DNA of 64,000 nucleotides from an uncultured Lachnospiraceae bacterium (GTDB lineage: Bacteria > Bacillota > Clostridia > Lachnospirales > Lachnospiraceae), in NCBI GenBank assembly GCA_910587095.1, contig CAJUMJ010000003.1, positions 1 through 64,000 on the forward strand, read 5' to 3'. Under the pieces are notes generated by a model, which worked only from the letters and a program-made list of their open reading frames with translations, was not told the DNA's origin and ran no database searches. Below are positions 8,659 through 17,177 of the stretch, piece after piece (the first letter of the stretch is position 1; each line of letters opens with the position of its first letter). Both the position numbers and the translations under genes were made by a program.

Positions 8659-8755
8659 GCGGAGAATGCTGCATTTTAAGCATTCTCCCATGCGAGACTT
8701 AGTACTTCTCCACAAAACAGCCTTTGCTGTGAGTGGCTAGAAATACTTCTCGCAT
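8659..8755. repeat. structured repeat, copy A, inside the Rnf operon
   Basis: A 10-bp hairpin GGAGAATGCT/AGCATTCTCC (8661-8688) is followed by a closing stem ATGCGAGA/TCTCGCAT (8690-8697 and 8748-8755) around an ACAGC-CTTT-GCTGT hairpin flanked by CCAC/GTGG. The sequence closely matches 47699-47796. The closing stem differs from the other copies by paired changes. The operon transcript carries the complement of this sequence. The role is unknown: it may be an mRNA processing or stability element, or a REP/MITE-like repeat. Confidence 0.75.
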
Positions 8756-8757
8756 TG

Positions 8758-9336
8758 TTAGAGCAATCCGGAAAATCCGCAGAATGCTATCGCCATCAGC
8801 CCTGCTGTCACCAGCACAATCGGCATCCCCTGAAAGGATTCCGGTATGTCGTTGTATTTAAGCTTCTCCCGGATTCCTGCAAGAATTACAATGGAAACCG
8901 TAAAACCGGCCGCCGTCGCAAATCCATTGACTACTCCGGTCAGTATGCCGTAGTTCTTCTGCACATTAGTTAACGCCACGCCAAGCACCGCGCAGTTGGT
9001 TGTGATCAGCGGCAGATACACACCCAGCGACTGATACAAACCCGGAATATATTTCTTTAAGAACATCTCCACAAACTGCACCAATGCCGCGATGACCAAA
9101 ATAAACACAATAGTCTGCAGATAGGCGATATCGAAAGGAAGCAGGATAAACTGGTAAATCGCTCCCGCCACCGCCGACGCCAGAGTGATGACAAAGATAA
9201 CCGCCACACCCATACCTGTGGCTGTCTCCGTCTTTTTTGAAACTCCCAGGAAAGGACATAAACCCAAAAACTGGCTTAACACTACATTGTTTACCAGGGA
9301 GGACGCAATCAAAATCACCAAAAGCTCTTTAACCAT
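8758..9336 (-). CDS. rnfA: Rnf complex subunit A
   Basis: A 192-residue integral membrane subunit with about six helices. VLSQFLGLCPFLGVSKK and the later TNCAVLGVAL are typical of RnfA/RsxA; conserved cysteines in these two segments bind a membrane-embedded iron-sulfur centre shared with RnfE in studied complexes. I chose the ATG at 9336 (MVKELLVIL) after a GGGGGAG site; earlier in-frame codons lie inside rnfE. The start overlaps the end of rnfE by 8 bases. Confidence 0.95.
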   Translation of the reverse strand: MVKELLVILIASSLVNNVVLSQFLGLCPFLGVSKKTETATGMGVAVIFVITLASAVAGAIYQFILLPFDIAYLQTIVFILVIAALVQFVEMFLKKYIPGLYQSLGVYLPLITTNCAVLGVALTNVQKNYGILTGVVNGFATAAGFTVSIVILAGIREKLKYNDIPESFQGMPIVLVTAGLMAIAFCGFSGLL

Positions 9337-10051
9337 TCTTCTTCTCCCCCTCTCCTGCCGTCTCGTCAATCATACGCTTCGCACAACCCGTATCTCCACA
9401 ATTCATACAATCGTTTCCACAGCCGGACTGGATCTTCGACATATCTTTTCCTTTTCTCTCACCGGCGATCTTCACTTTGTTCTGAATTGCCGTCAGGACT
9501 GCCAGCACGAAGAACGCGCCGGGTGCCATGATAAAAATGCTCACCGGTACGAAACTGTCCGGCATCACGTGAAGCCCGAATATCTCTCCCGCGCCCAAAA
9601 GCTCTCTCACCGCACCGATACAGGTAAGCGCCACGGAAAAACCCAGTCCCATACCGATCCCGTCAAACAGCGACGGAATCACGGGGTTTTTATAAGCATA
9701 TGCCTCCGCGCGCCCGAGAATAATACAGTTTACCACAATCAGCGGAATATAGATACCGAGCGCATCATAGAGAAAGGGAATAAATCCCTGCAAAAGCAGC
9801 TCCACCATCGTCACGAAGGAGGCTATAATCACGATAAAGGCAGGGATTCTCACCTTATCCGGGATGACGTTTCTAAGCAGGGAAATAAATACGTTGCTCA
9901 GCGCCAGAACTACCATAGTGGTCAGCCCCATACCCAGCCCGTTGATCGCGGAAGTCGTCACCGCCAGCGTAGGGCACATCCCCAGCATCAGGACGAAAGT
10001 CGGATTCTCCTTTACAATACCGTTCAAAAGACGTTCTTTTACACTATTCAT
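9329..10051 (-). CDS. rnfE: Rnf complex subunit E with cysteine-rich tail
   Basis: A 240-residue membrane subunit, paralogous to RnfA (LMLGMCPTLAVTT, then VVNCIILGRAEA with the conserved cysteine). About six membrane helices occupy residues 15-200. After the last helix is a soluble tail with CGNDCMNCGDTGC, four cysteines in thirteen residues, which may bind a metal or iron-sulfur centre; I cannot say how common this tail is. The ATG at 10051 is preceded by GGGAGGT. It overlaps rnfG and rnfA by 8 bases each, showing tight coupling. Confidence 0.93.
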   Translation of the reverse strand: MNSVKERLLNGIVKENPTFVLMLGMCPTLAVTTSAINGLGMGLTTMVVLALSNVFISLLRNVIPDKVRIPAFIVIIASFVTMVELLLQGFIPFLYDALGIYIPLIVVNCIILGRAEAYAYKNPVIPSLFDGIGMGLGFSVALTCIGAVRELLGAGEIFGLHVMPDSFVPVSIFIMAPGAFFVLAVLTAIQNKVKIAGERKGKDMSKIQSGCGNDCMNCGDTGCAKRMIDETAGEGEKKNG

Positions 10052-10652
10052 TTGCACTACCTCCCCCCAACACCGTCTGGAAATAGTATAAACCCGCATT
10101 AACTCCATTGGTCACTGCATTCGTGGTAATGGTTGCGCCGGAAATGGCATCGATTTGATTGTCCGCCGACGCACCGCTTTTGGTATATTCAAATTTATCT
10201 ACATTTTTATCGGCAAACTGAGGCTTCAAAACTTCTTCTGCCCTCATTCCAAGCCCCGCTGTCTCGGATATGGAAAGTAAGGAAATGCCGTTCACTGTGC
10301 CGTCCGCACGGACGCCCATCGTAAACCGGATATCCCCGCCATAGCCTCCTTTTGTAGTCACTGTGATCACGTATCCAAGCACGTTTCCGGCTTCATCCTG
10401 CGCCGCCATCACTTCGTCTACGCTTTCCTGTCCGTAGCCCTCGCCGCTCCATGCGCTCTCATCCACTGCAAAAAGCTCCACCGCCTCAAAGGTCGCCGCA
10501 TCCTCAAACACTTCCTGACACGCCTCCTGCTTCGCTTTCGCCTCCTGTTCGGCTATTGGGGCTTTCGTCACCTGATAAACCACCCCCAGGAGCAAACCCG
10601 CAATCAGTGTTATCGCCAAAAGAATCCCTGTATTTTTCACCATCTCTTTCAT
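10044..10652 (-). CDS. rnfG: Rnf complex subunit G, covalent FMN
   Basis: A 202-residue subunit with one N-terminal membrane anchor (residues 9-28) and an extracytoplasmic FMN-binding domain. The flavinylation motif is visible as ISGATITTNA near residue 175; the final threonine of SGATxxT is the attachment residue in this family. It passes electrons within the Rnf complex. The ATG follows GGAGGAG. It overlaps rnfD by four bases (ATGA-type) and rnfE by eight. Confidence 0.95.
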   Translation of the reverse strand: MKEMVKNTGILLAITLIAGLLLGVVYQVTKAPIAEQEAKAKQEACQEVFEDAATFEAVELFAVDESAWSGEGYGQESVDEVMAAQDEAGNVLGYVITVTTKGGYGGDIRFTMGVRADGTVNGISLLSISETAGLGMRAEEVLKPQFADKNVDKFEYTKSGASADNQIDAISGATITTNAVTNGVNAGLYYFQTVLGGGSANE

Positions 10653-11581
10653 GCCTTCTCTCCTCCTTTACCAAAAGCTTTCGGAAGAGTGACCTTCTCA
10701 ATCAGCGGAACTAAGAGGTTGCCGATGATAATCGCGTAAGACACTCCCTCTGCGGAGGGGCCGAAAATACGGAAAATTCCCGTCAGGATACCAAGCAAAA
10801 CACCGAACACATATTGCCCCCTTTTCGTGATAGGTCTTGTCACATAGTCCGTCGCCATATAGAACGCGCCGAGCATCAGGCCGCCGCCGGAAAGATGCGC
10901 GGATATATAAGGCCAATCCAGACCGCGTCCGCCAAACAAACTCACAAAAGCAGCGAGCGTTACGATATATGTACCCGGAATCCGCAAATCGATAATGCCG
11001 AAAAGAATCAGGATACAGGCGCCGATCACAATCGCGATCATGGATGTCTCACCGATCGTCCCCGCCGTGCGTCCGATCACCATATCCAGAATATTGACCG
11101 CCTCACCGCTCTTTAAGTTCGCGAGGGGTGTCGCCCCCGTGTAGGCATCGCAGTCAAAGTTCGTCATGATGGAGGTAAAGGAAATCAGCAAAAAGCACCT
11201 TGCGCCGAGCGCCGGGTTCATGAAATTCTGCCCCAAACCGCCAAACAGCATCTTCACCACCAGAATGGCAAACACGCCGCCAACCACGCCAATCCACCAA
11301 GGCGCAGACACCGGCAGATTGAGCGCCAAAAGCAGCCCCGTCACCACCGCCGAATAATCGCCGACGGTTACTTTTTTCTTGCAAATCTTTTCAAACGCAA
11401 ACTCCGTAAGCACCGTGGACGCCACCGTCACAAGGATCAGTAAAAGCGCTTTCGGCCCGAAGTTGTAAATTCCAAATCCAGCCGCAGGAAGAAGGGCGAT
11501 CACCACTGTCAGCATGATACTGCTGGTAGTGGACTTCGATCTGACATGAGGATTTGACGATACTTTCAATAATTCGCTCAT
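10649..11581 (-). CDS. rnfD: Rnf complex subunit D, covalent FMN
   Basis: A 310-residue subunit with about nine membrane helices. The covalent-FMN motif appears as TGATPLANL near residue 155, placing the flavin in the membrane part; the C-terminal half has the conserved GGLMLGAFYMATDYVT region. The family is homologous to NqrB, and ion translocation is thought to involve this subunit. An AGGAG lies about 13 bases before the ATG, somewhat far, as also seen for rnfC. It sits between rnfC and rnfG. Confidence 0.95.
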   Translation of the reverse strand: MSELLKVSSNPHVRSKSTTSSIMLTVVIALLPAAGFGIYNFGPKALLLILVTVASTVLTEFAFEKICKKKVTVGDYSAVVTGLLLALNLPVSAPWWIGVVGGVFAILVVKMLFGGLGQNFMNPALGARCFLLISFTSIMTNFDCDAYTGATPLANLKSGEAVNILDMVIGRTAGTIGETSMIAIVIGACILILFGIIDLRIPGTYIVTLAAFVSLFGGRGLDWPYISAHLSGGGLMLGAFYMATDYVTRPITKRGQYVFGVLLGILTGIFRIFGPSAEGVSYAIIIGNLLVPLIEKVTLPKAFGKGGEKA

Positions 11582-11613
11582 CTCTACAATCTATGCTCCT
11601 TTCGTCGTTCTTC

Positions 11614-12930
11614 TCACTTTTTTTTCTTGGCAAGCATAAGCTTACGCATGGATTTTATGTTTTGTGTCAGATGTCTCTTGGCCGGGCAGACGAAACTGCA
11701 GCAGCCGCACTCGCAGCATTCCATACCGTCATGAGCAAGAAACGTCTCCTCATCTCCATTGGCCGCGGCAACCGCCAGAAGCTTTGGCACAACACGCCCC
11801 GGGCAGACTTCCACACAGCGCCCGCAATTAATACAGGCGCTTGGCTCCATGCGCGATACCTCGTCCTCGGTAAGGCATAGAAGCGCGGAAGCCGTCTTTG
11901 TCGTAGGAACATCCAGTCCGAAAAGCGCAAATCCCATCATCGGCCCACCCGAAACCACTTTTACGGGTTCCTGTTTGAATCCCCCGGCCTCCTCCACCAG
12001 CTCATGATAGTTCGTACCAATCCGCACGATAAAATTCTGAGGATTTGCGATCGCGTCACCGGTTACCGTGACAATTCGGTTCATCAGAGGCTTTCCCTCA
12101 ATCACCGCATGGTAAATCGCCACCACCGTGTCCACATTATTCACCACACACCCCGCATCTGCCGGGAGCATGGAAGAATTGATCGCCCTGCCCGTGGTCG
12201 CATATATAATCTGCCGCTCCGCACCCTGCGGATATTTGGTTTTCAGCTCCTTGACGCTGATACGCGGCTCATCCTTTGTCAGATTCTTTAGAATTTCTAT
12301 GCAATCCGGTTTGTTGTCCTCAACCGCCAAGATGCCCCTGGCATTCTTAAAAAGCTGAAGTGACACCTTAAGACCACCCACCAGTTTCTCCGGCTCCTCT
12401 ATCATCCTCCGGTAGTCGGACGTCAAATAAGGCTCGCACTCGGCGCAGTTCGCAATTACGTAATCTATTTTTTCGGGCTCTTTCGGAGAAAGCTTGATAA
12501 AAGTCGGAAAACCGGCTCCTCCCATACCGACGATACCGGCCTCCTTCACGCACTCAATGATCTCTTCTCTGGTCATTTCCTCGAGCGGCTTCCTCTTTGG
12601 ATACTCCACTTCCTCGTAAAGGCCGTCATTCTCGACGATAATACTCATCACGCTGTCACCCGTAACCACACGCCTTGGCTCAATGGACTTCACTGTTCCA
12701 GACACCGTAGCGTAGATAGGCGCGGACACAAATCCCCCCGCCTCCGCAATCTTCTGCCCTGTCAACACTCTGTCGCCTTTTTCCACAACAGGCTTGGCAG
12801 GCGCTCCGATATGCTGGGACAACGGATAAACCAGCTCCCCTTTGGGCAGCACTGCCTTTATAGGCTTATCCTTTGACAGATCCTTTCCGTCATAGGGATG
12901 TATGCCGCCGTTAAATGTTCGTTTTGCCAT
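11614..12930 (-). CDS. rnfC: Rnf complex subunit C, NADH-binding
   Basis: A 438-residue peripheral subunit and the first gene of the operon. It has an N-terminal RnfC barrel (FNGGIHPYDGKDLSKDKP), a flavin/NADH-binding Complex I 51-kDa-like domain (GMGGAGFPTFIKLSP near residue 140), a SLBB domain (about 270-330), and a C-terminal pair of 4Fe-4S motifs (CINCGRCVEVCPGR and CCECGCCSFVCPAK). It catalyses electron exchange with NAD in this family. The ATG is preceded by AAAGGAG at about 13 bases. The gene order CDGEAB is the standard clostridial one. Confidence 0.96.
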   Translation of the reverse strand: MAKRTFNGGIHPYDGKDLSKDKPIKAVLPKGELVYPLSQHIGAPAKPVVEKGDRVLTGQKIAEAGGFVSAPIYATVSGTVKSIEPRRVVTGDSVMSIIVENDGLYEEVEYPKRKPLEEMTREEIIECVKEAGIVGMGGAGFPTFIKLSPKEPEKIDYVIANCAECEPYLTSDYRRMIEEPEKLVGGLKVSLQLFKNARGILAVEDNKPDCIEILKNLTKDEPRISVKELKTKYPQGAERQIIYATTGRAINSSMLPADAGCVVNNVDTVVAIYHAVIEGKPLMNRIVTVTGDAIANPQNFIVRIGTNYHELVEEAGGFKQEPVKVVSGGPMMGFALFGLDVPTTKTASALLCLTEDEVSRMEPSACINCGRCVEVCPGRVVPKLLAVAAANGDEETFLAHDGMECCECGCCSFVCPAKRHLTQNIKSMRKLMLAKKKK

Positions 12931-13063
12931 ACCTATAACTCTGCTCCTTTCCCTTCCTCACACTGATAAAACCATTACTATAAATATACTATTTTTCGAC
13001 GAAAAAAACTACTGCTATTTCAAAAAATATGATATGATAGCCGCAGAGGAAAAACAAGCGACT

Positions 13064-13112
13064 GCGAAACGTCCGATGTAATCGGACGAGAAGCGCGAAA
13101 GCGCGTGTTTGC
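13064..13112 (+). ncRNA. compact three-way-junction element before the exonuclease gene
   Basis: Closing stem GCgAAAC/GTTTGC (13064-13070 and 13107-13112, bulged G), hairpin GTCCGAT/ATCGGAC (13071-13087) and hairpin GCGC-GAAA-GCGC (13093-13104) with a GNRA tetraloop. The closing stem, bulge included, is identical to that at 3303-3383 before aroA, while the inner hairpins differ. It ends 25 bases before the ATG. A 5'-UTR regulatory RNA or a dispersed structured repeat are both possible. Confidence 0.5.
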
Positions 13113-13137
13113 AAGTACCATCACTCGGAGGACACAT

Positions 13138-14241
13138 ATGCAAATTGTAAATCGTACCCTGGAATCTTTTACAATCAACTATCCCGTAGAGGGCATAGCA
13201 CCACCGGAAAAGCTCCTGTTTGTAGATATCGAAACCACCGGCTTTACCGCGAAAAGCTCCGCTCTTTATCTGATCGGAGCAGCTTTTTTCACCGATGGCC
13301 GCTGGCAGATCAGGCAATGGTTTTGTGAAAATCCCGACGAGGAAGCCGCCATACTGGACGCTTTTTTTGACTTTATCTCCGGCTACACTCATCTGATTCA
13401 TTTTAACGGGAATAATTTTGACCTGCCCTATCTCCTGCAAAAATGTGCGCAGCATAAGTTACCGCATAGTTTCGACACCTTTGAGGGAATCGACCTGTAT
13501 CGGCGGCTCTCTCCCTACAAAGCCTTTCTTCACGTTCCGAACTGCAAGCTGAAAACCCTGGAAGGTCTGCTTGGGATACATCGTGAAGACCGTTTTCACG
13601 GGGGCGAGTTGATCGAAATCTACAGAAACTATGTGCATGCCCCGACTGAGGACGCCCGATTCCTTCTGCTTTTACACAACAGCGACGATATCATGGGCAT
13701 GTTGCAAATCCTTCCGCTTCTGGCTTTCTGTGATCTTTTTACCGGAAATATCCAGGCAAAAAAAGTGCAGGCAAACAACTACATTGACTATCATGGTCAA
13801 GAAAAGCAGGAATTATTGATGAAGTTAGCGCTTCCCACTCCCCTGCCGTTTCCTGTTTCCAACCTGTCAAACGGATGCTATTTTAGCGGAGAAAAATCAA
13901 AAGGCATCCTTAAAGTTCCTCTGTACGAGGAGGAAATGAAATATTTCTACGCCAATTATAAAGACTACTACTATCTGCCCCAGGAGGACATTGCTCTCCA
14001 TAAATCCGTGTCATCCTTTGTCGATAAATCGCACAGAATACAGGCCACCGCCGCCACCTGCTACACGCGCAAATACGGCCGATTCCTCCCTCAATGGGAT
14101 ATGCTGGTAGAGCCTTTCTTCAAGAGGGAGTACAAAAGCGGCGATTCCTTTTTTGAACTTACGGATGAGCGTAAAACCGACAGAGCGCTCTTTTCCCGCT
14201 ATGCCCGGTATTTGCTTGGTAAAATGGCAAAAACATATTAA
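13138..14241 (+). CDS. RNase H-like 3'-5' exonuclease domain protein (YprB-like)
   Basis: A 367-residue protein with a DEDD-type exonuclease fold: LLFVDIETTGF (exo I Asp-Glu) near residue 30, a HFNGNNFDLPYL segment (exo II) near 105, and HNSDDIMGML (exo III with Asp) near 190. This matches the YprB ribonuclease H-like domain. The substrate is unknown. The C-terminal 150 residues are less conserved. The ATG follows GGAGG with a 6-base spacer. It is a single gene, divergent from the Rnf operon, with a terminator after it. Confidence 0.8.
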   Translation: MQIVNRTLESFTINYPVEGIAPPEKLLFVDIETTGFTAKSSALYLIGAAFFTDGRWQIRQWFCENPDEEAAILDAFFDFISGYTHLIHFNGNNFDLPYLLQKCAQHKLPHSFDTFEGIDLYRRLSPYKAFLHVPNCKLKTLEGLLGIHREDRFHGGELIEIYRNYVHAPTEDARFLLLLHNSDDIMGMLQILPLLAFCDLFTGNIQAKKVQANNYIDYHGQEKQELLMKLALPTPLPFPVSNLSNGCYFSGEKSKGILKVPLYEEEMKYFYANYKDYYYLPQEDIALHKSVSSFVDKSHRIQATAATCYTRKYGRFLPQWDMLVEPFFKREYKSGDSFFELTDERKTDRALFSRYARYLLGKMAKTY

Positions 14242-14260
14242 ATTGACCTGACACATAGTA

Positions 14261-14299
14261 AAAAAGAGGACAACCCGATTGGAATTGTCCTCTCTTTTA
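14261..14299. terminator. bidirectional terminator
   Basis: GAGGACAA/TTGTCCTC stem (14266-14273 and 14285-14292) with A-run before and T-run after, so it can serve both the exonuclease gene (plus) and cheR (minus). Confidence 0.85.
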
Positions 14300-14333
14300 T
14301 GCGCAAGGGAAAAATAACTTCCCCTCTCAATTT

Positions 14334-15113
14334 CTACATCGGCCTCTGATAAAAGAAGGAATTCTTTCTGTCAAACCCGACATCCTTATGGTTAATAATC
14401 TGCTCCGTACTGCCGATAAACAGATAGCCGCCCGGCTTCAGACTCTTCTGGAATTTGCGGAACACTTCATCCTTTGCCTCTTCCGTAAAATAAATCAATA
14501 CGTTACGGCATACAATCATATGAAAATCCGTAAGATACGTATCCTTCAAAAGATTATGTTCCTTAAATTCCACTCTGGATTTTACTTCATCGGAAATCTG
14601 GTAAGACGGGCCGATCTTCGTAAAGAATTTCTTTTTCAAATCTGCAGGCACACCAATTACACTCTTTTCCGCATATAAACCCAGCTTTGCTTTCTCGATC
14701 ACCTGTTTATCCAAGTCAGTCGCATAAATCCTGATCTGGTTGAGGGGTACATGCCTTGACAACGCCATCACAAGCGAATACGGCTCGTCTCCTGTAGAGC
14801 ACGCCGCACTCCAGATTTTCAGATTCTTCCCGAACCGGCTGATCAGTTCAGGTATAATCTCCTTGTCTAAAAGCTGCCACTGATCTACGTTTCTGTAAAA
14901 CTCAGAGACATTGATTGTGAGATAATTGACAAATTCCTCAAACTTATCTTTGTCCTTTTTCAGCAGATCAATATACTTCTCATATCCCACAATTTTATTT
15001 TTGGAAATCAATGTGTCAATCCGACGCTTCATCTGCTTTTCTTTGTAAGCATTTAGGTCAATTTTGGTAAGGTCAAAAACTGCCTTCTTAAAGTATTCAT
15101 AGTCGTACGCCAT
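14334..15113 (-). CDS. cheR: chemotaxis protein methyltransferase CheR
   Basis: A 259-residue S-adenosylmethionine-dependent methyltransferase that modifies glutamates of chemoreceptors. It has the helical CheR N-terminal domain (residues 1-75, YFKKAVFDLTKIDLNAYKEK), the SAM-binding loop WSAACSTGDEPYSLVMAL (about 100-117), and the CheR-type CRNVLIYF segment (about 205). No other chemotaxis gene is nearby. It follows the S1 protein gene by 53 bases in the same direction. With the truncated flagellin at 27.8 kb it points to present or past motility. Confidence 0.93.
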   Translation of the reverse strand: MAYDYEYFKKAVFDLTKIDLNAYKEKQMKRRIDTLISKNKIVGYEKYIDLLKKDKDKFEEFVNYLTINVSEFYRNVDQWQLLDKEIIPELISRFGKNLKIWSAACSTGDEPYSLVMALSRHVPLNQIRIYATDLDKQVIEKAKLGLYAEKSVIGVPADLKKKFFTKIGPSYQISDEVKSRVEFKEHNLLKDTYLTDFHMIVCRNVLIYFTEEAKDEVFRKFQKSLKPGGYLFIGSTEQIINHKDVGFDRKNSFFYQRPM

Positions 15114-15166
15114 GATAGTCCACCATCCTTATTCCATTATGACATGATCAAAAGAAGAAAAGCTGC

Positions 15167-16300
15167 CTATTCTGCATCCTCACCCGCGATTACCGCGTCA
15201 ATATCCACGGAAACGACGTCCTCGTCCGCCGCCTTCTCCGCTCTGGCTTCCGAAAGCATAGCTTTGATGCTCAGGCTGATTTTCTTGTCCGCCTCATTAA
15301 AGTCAACAACCTTTGCGGTCAATTCCTGTCCGCCCTTAAGTACGTCGGAAGGCTTGTCAATGTGCTCCTTGGATATCTGTGAAACATGAAGCAGAGCATC
15401 GATGCCGGGCTCAAGCTCGATAAACGCGCCAAAATCCGTCATACGCGCAACCTTACCGGTAACCACAGTGCCCACCGCATACTTGTCCGCCGCATTCTTC
15501 CAAGGATTCTGATCTTCAAATTTCAGGCTCAAAGCGATCTTCGTGCCGGATATATCCTTGATCAGAACTTTCATCACATCGCCGACCTTAAATACCTTCT
15601 TGGGGTTTTCCACTCTTCCCCAGGACATCTCTGAAATATGAAGCAGGCCGTCGCAACCGCCCAAATCAATGAACGCGCCGAAATCCGTCACATTCTTAAC
15701 CGTACCTTCCACGGTATCGCCGATCTTGATCGTCTCAAAGAGCTTCTTCTGCATTTCAGCCTTCTCCTCGAGAATAAGCTGCTTCCTGTCGCCGATATAT
15801 CTTCTTCTCTTAGGATTATACTCGCTTATTACGAACTGGATCTCCTGTCCCGCATACTTGTTCAGATCTTTCTCATAAGTATCGGATACGAGGCTCGCCG
15901 GGATAAAGATTCTAACCTCTTCCACAACGACGCTCAAGCCGCCGTCAAGAACCTGAGAAACCTTGGCCGTGAGCACTTCTCTGTTTTCGTATGCCTCCTC
16001 GATACGCTTATTGCCTCTGTCAGCCGCGAGACGTTTGTAGGTAAGGAGTACCTGACCTTCGCCGTCATTCACTTTGAGCACCTTCACTTCCATGGTATCG
16101 CCGGGCTTAGCAACGGTTGTCAAATCTACATTGGGTTCGTTTGTATATTCATTTCTCGTCAAAACGCCATCTGACTTGTATCCGATGTTGAGAATGATTT
16201 CTTCCGGCTTTACATCAATGACGGTACCTTCAACAACCTCTCCTGTGTGTATTGTTCTTAAAGATCCTTCTAACATTTGTTCAAAAGTTAATTCTGACAT
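15167..16300 (-). CDS. rpsA: S1 RNA-binding domain protein (30S ribosomal protein S1-like)
   Basis: A 377-residue protein with four S1 domains (about residues 18-85, 105-170, 190-258 and 275-345); the third and fourth have the strong TDFGAFIDL and TDFGAFIEL signatures. Four repeats are usual for Firmicute S1 homologues, compared with six in proteobacteria. It probably binds mRNA at the ribosome. The start lies 20 bases inside the end of ispH, so the two are translationally linked; this ispH-S1 neighbourhood, sometimes a fusion, is common in clostridia. Confidence 0.9.
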   Translation of the reverse strand: MSELTFEQMLEGSLRTIHTGEVVEGTVIDVKPEEIILNIGYKSDGVLTRNEYTNEPNVDLTTVAKPGDTMEVKVLKVNDGEGQVLLTYKRLAADRGNKRIEEAYENREVLTAKVSQVLDGGLSVVVEEVRIFIPASLVSDTYEKDLNKYAGQEIQFVISEYNPKRRRYIGDRKQLILEEKAEMQKKLFETIKIGDTVEGTVKNVTDFGAFIDLGGCDGLLHISEMSWGRVENPKKVFKVGDVMKVLIKDISGTKIALSLKFEDQNPWKNAADKYAVGTVVTGKVARMTDFGAFIELEPGIDALLHVSQISKEHIDKPSDVLKGGQELTAKVVDFNEADKKISLSIKAMLSEARAEKAADEDVVSVDIDAVIAGEDAE

Positions 16301-17150
16301 AATTTTGAACCTCCTCGATAATATTGTTTGGGGTCGAAGCCCCTGCTGTAATACCCACCAGTCGGACAGATTTAGGTAATGTCATATGCAAATCTTCGAG
16401 TGTCTGTATATAGTATGTTCTCTCGCACTCCTGCTTGCAAATTTCATAGAGTTTCCTTGTGTTAGAACTATGATTTCCACCTATCACTATCATTACATCA
16501 ACCCGAGCCGCAAGTTCTCTGGCCTCGGCCTGTCGCACTTCCGTAGCGTTACATACAGTATTCACAACACTAGCATTATAACCTTTTTTTTCGAAAATTT
16601 CAACCACATCTTGAAATTTCTTGTAGTTAAATGTCGTTTGCGAAACAACACAAAGTGCTTCACCCTCTTTACAGGTGAAGTTTTCCGCTGTTTCCGGCGA
16701 TTCTATGATATAAGTCCGGGCGCCGGACCACCCTCTGATTCCCTCCACTTCGGGATGTCCCGCATTGCCTACAATCACGATACTTTTTCCGGCCTCGCTC
16801 TCCTTCTCAACAATATTGTGGATCCGTTTGACAAAGGGGCAGGTGGCATCCACCACCTGAAACCCCAGCTTTCGAAGCTCCTCACAGACGGCTCGCTCCA
16901 CCCCATGGGAGCGAATAATCACGGTTCCTCTCCTGTCAGAAGCAACCTCTCTCGCCTCCTCGATCCCCGATAACGCCCTGACGCCCCGGTTTTCCAGATC
17001 CTTTACAACCTCCTCGTTATGTATGATCGGCCCGAATGTACAGATGGGCTTTCCTTCTCTTTCCCTGTCCGCAATCTGCTCATACACCGTATCCACGGCC
17101 CGCCTCACGCCAAAGCAGAACCCAGCATGCTCCGCAAGAATCACTTCCAT
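16281..17150 (-). CDS. ispH: 4-hydroxy-3-methylbut-2-enyl diphosphate reductase
   Basis: The last enzyme of the MEP isoprenoid pathway, an iron-sulfur protein producing IPP and DMAPP. The 289-residue sequence shows the three cluster cysteines (GFCFGVRRAV near residue 12, DATCPFVKRIH near 96, NTVCNATEVRQ near 192) and the conserved histidine motifs (RSHGVE, GNAGHPEVEG). The ATG at 17150 follows GGAGG; an in-frame ATG at 17174 is upstream of that site. It overlaps the S1 gene by 20 bases and follows cmk by 27. Confidence 0.96.
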   Translation of the reverse strand: MEVILAEHAGFCFGVRRAVDTVYEQIADREREGKPICTFGPIIHNEEVVKDLENRGVRALSGIEEAREVASDRRGTVIIRSHGVERAVCEELRKLGFQVVDATCPFVKRIHNIVEKESEAGKSIVIVGNAGHPEVEGIRGWSGARTYIIESPETAENFTCKEGEALCVVSQTTFNYKKFQDVVEIFEKKGYNASVVNTVCNATEVRQAEARELAARVDVMIVIGGNHSSNTRKLYEICKQECERTYYIQTLEDLHMTLPKSVRLVGITAGASTPNNIIEEVQNYVRINF

Positions 17151-17177
17151 CGTAAAACCTCCATATTGCCGCACTTT

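Noticed and set aside
9185..10102. 305-residue plus-strand ORF across rnfA/rnfE
   Set aside because: Antisense to two clear rnf genes. Rich in His, Arg and Ser as expected for a complement frame.
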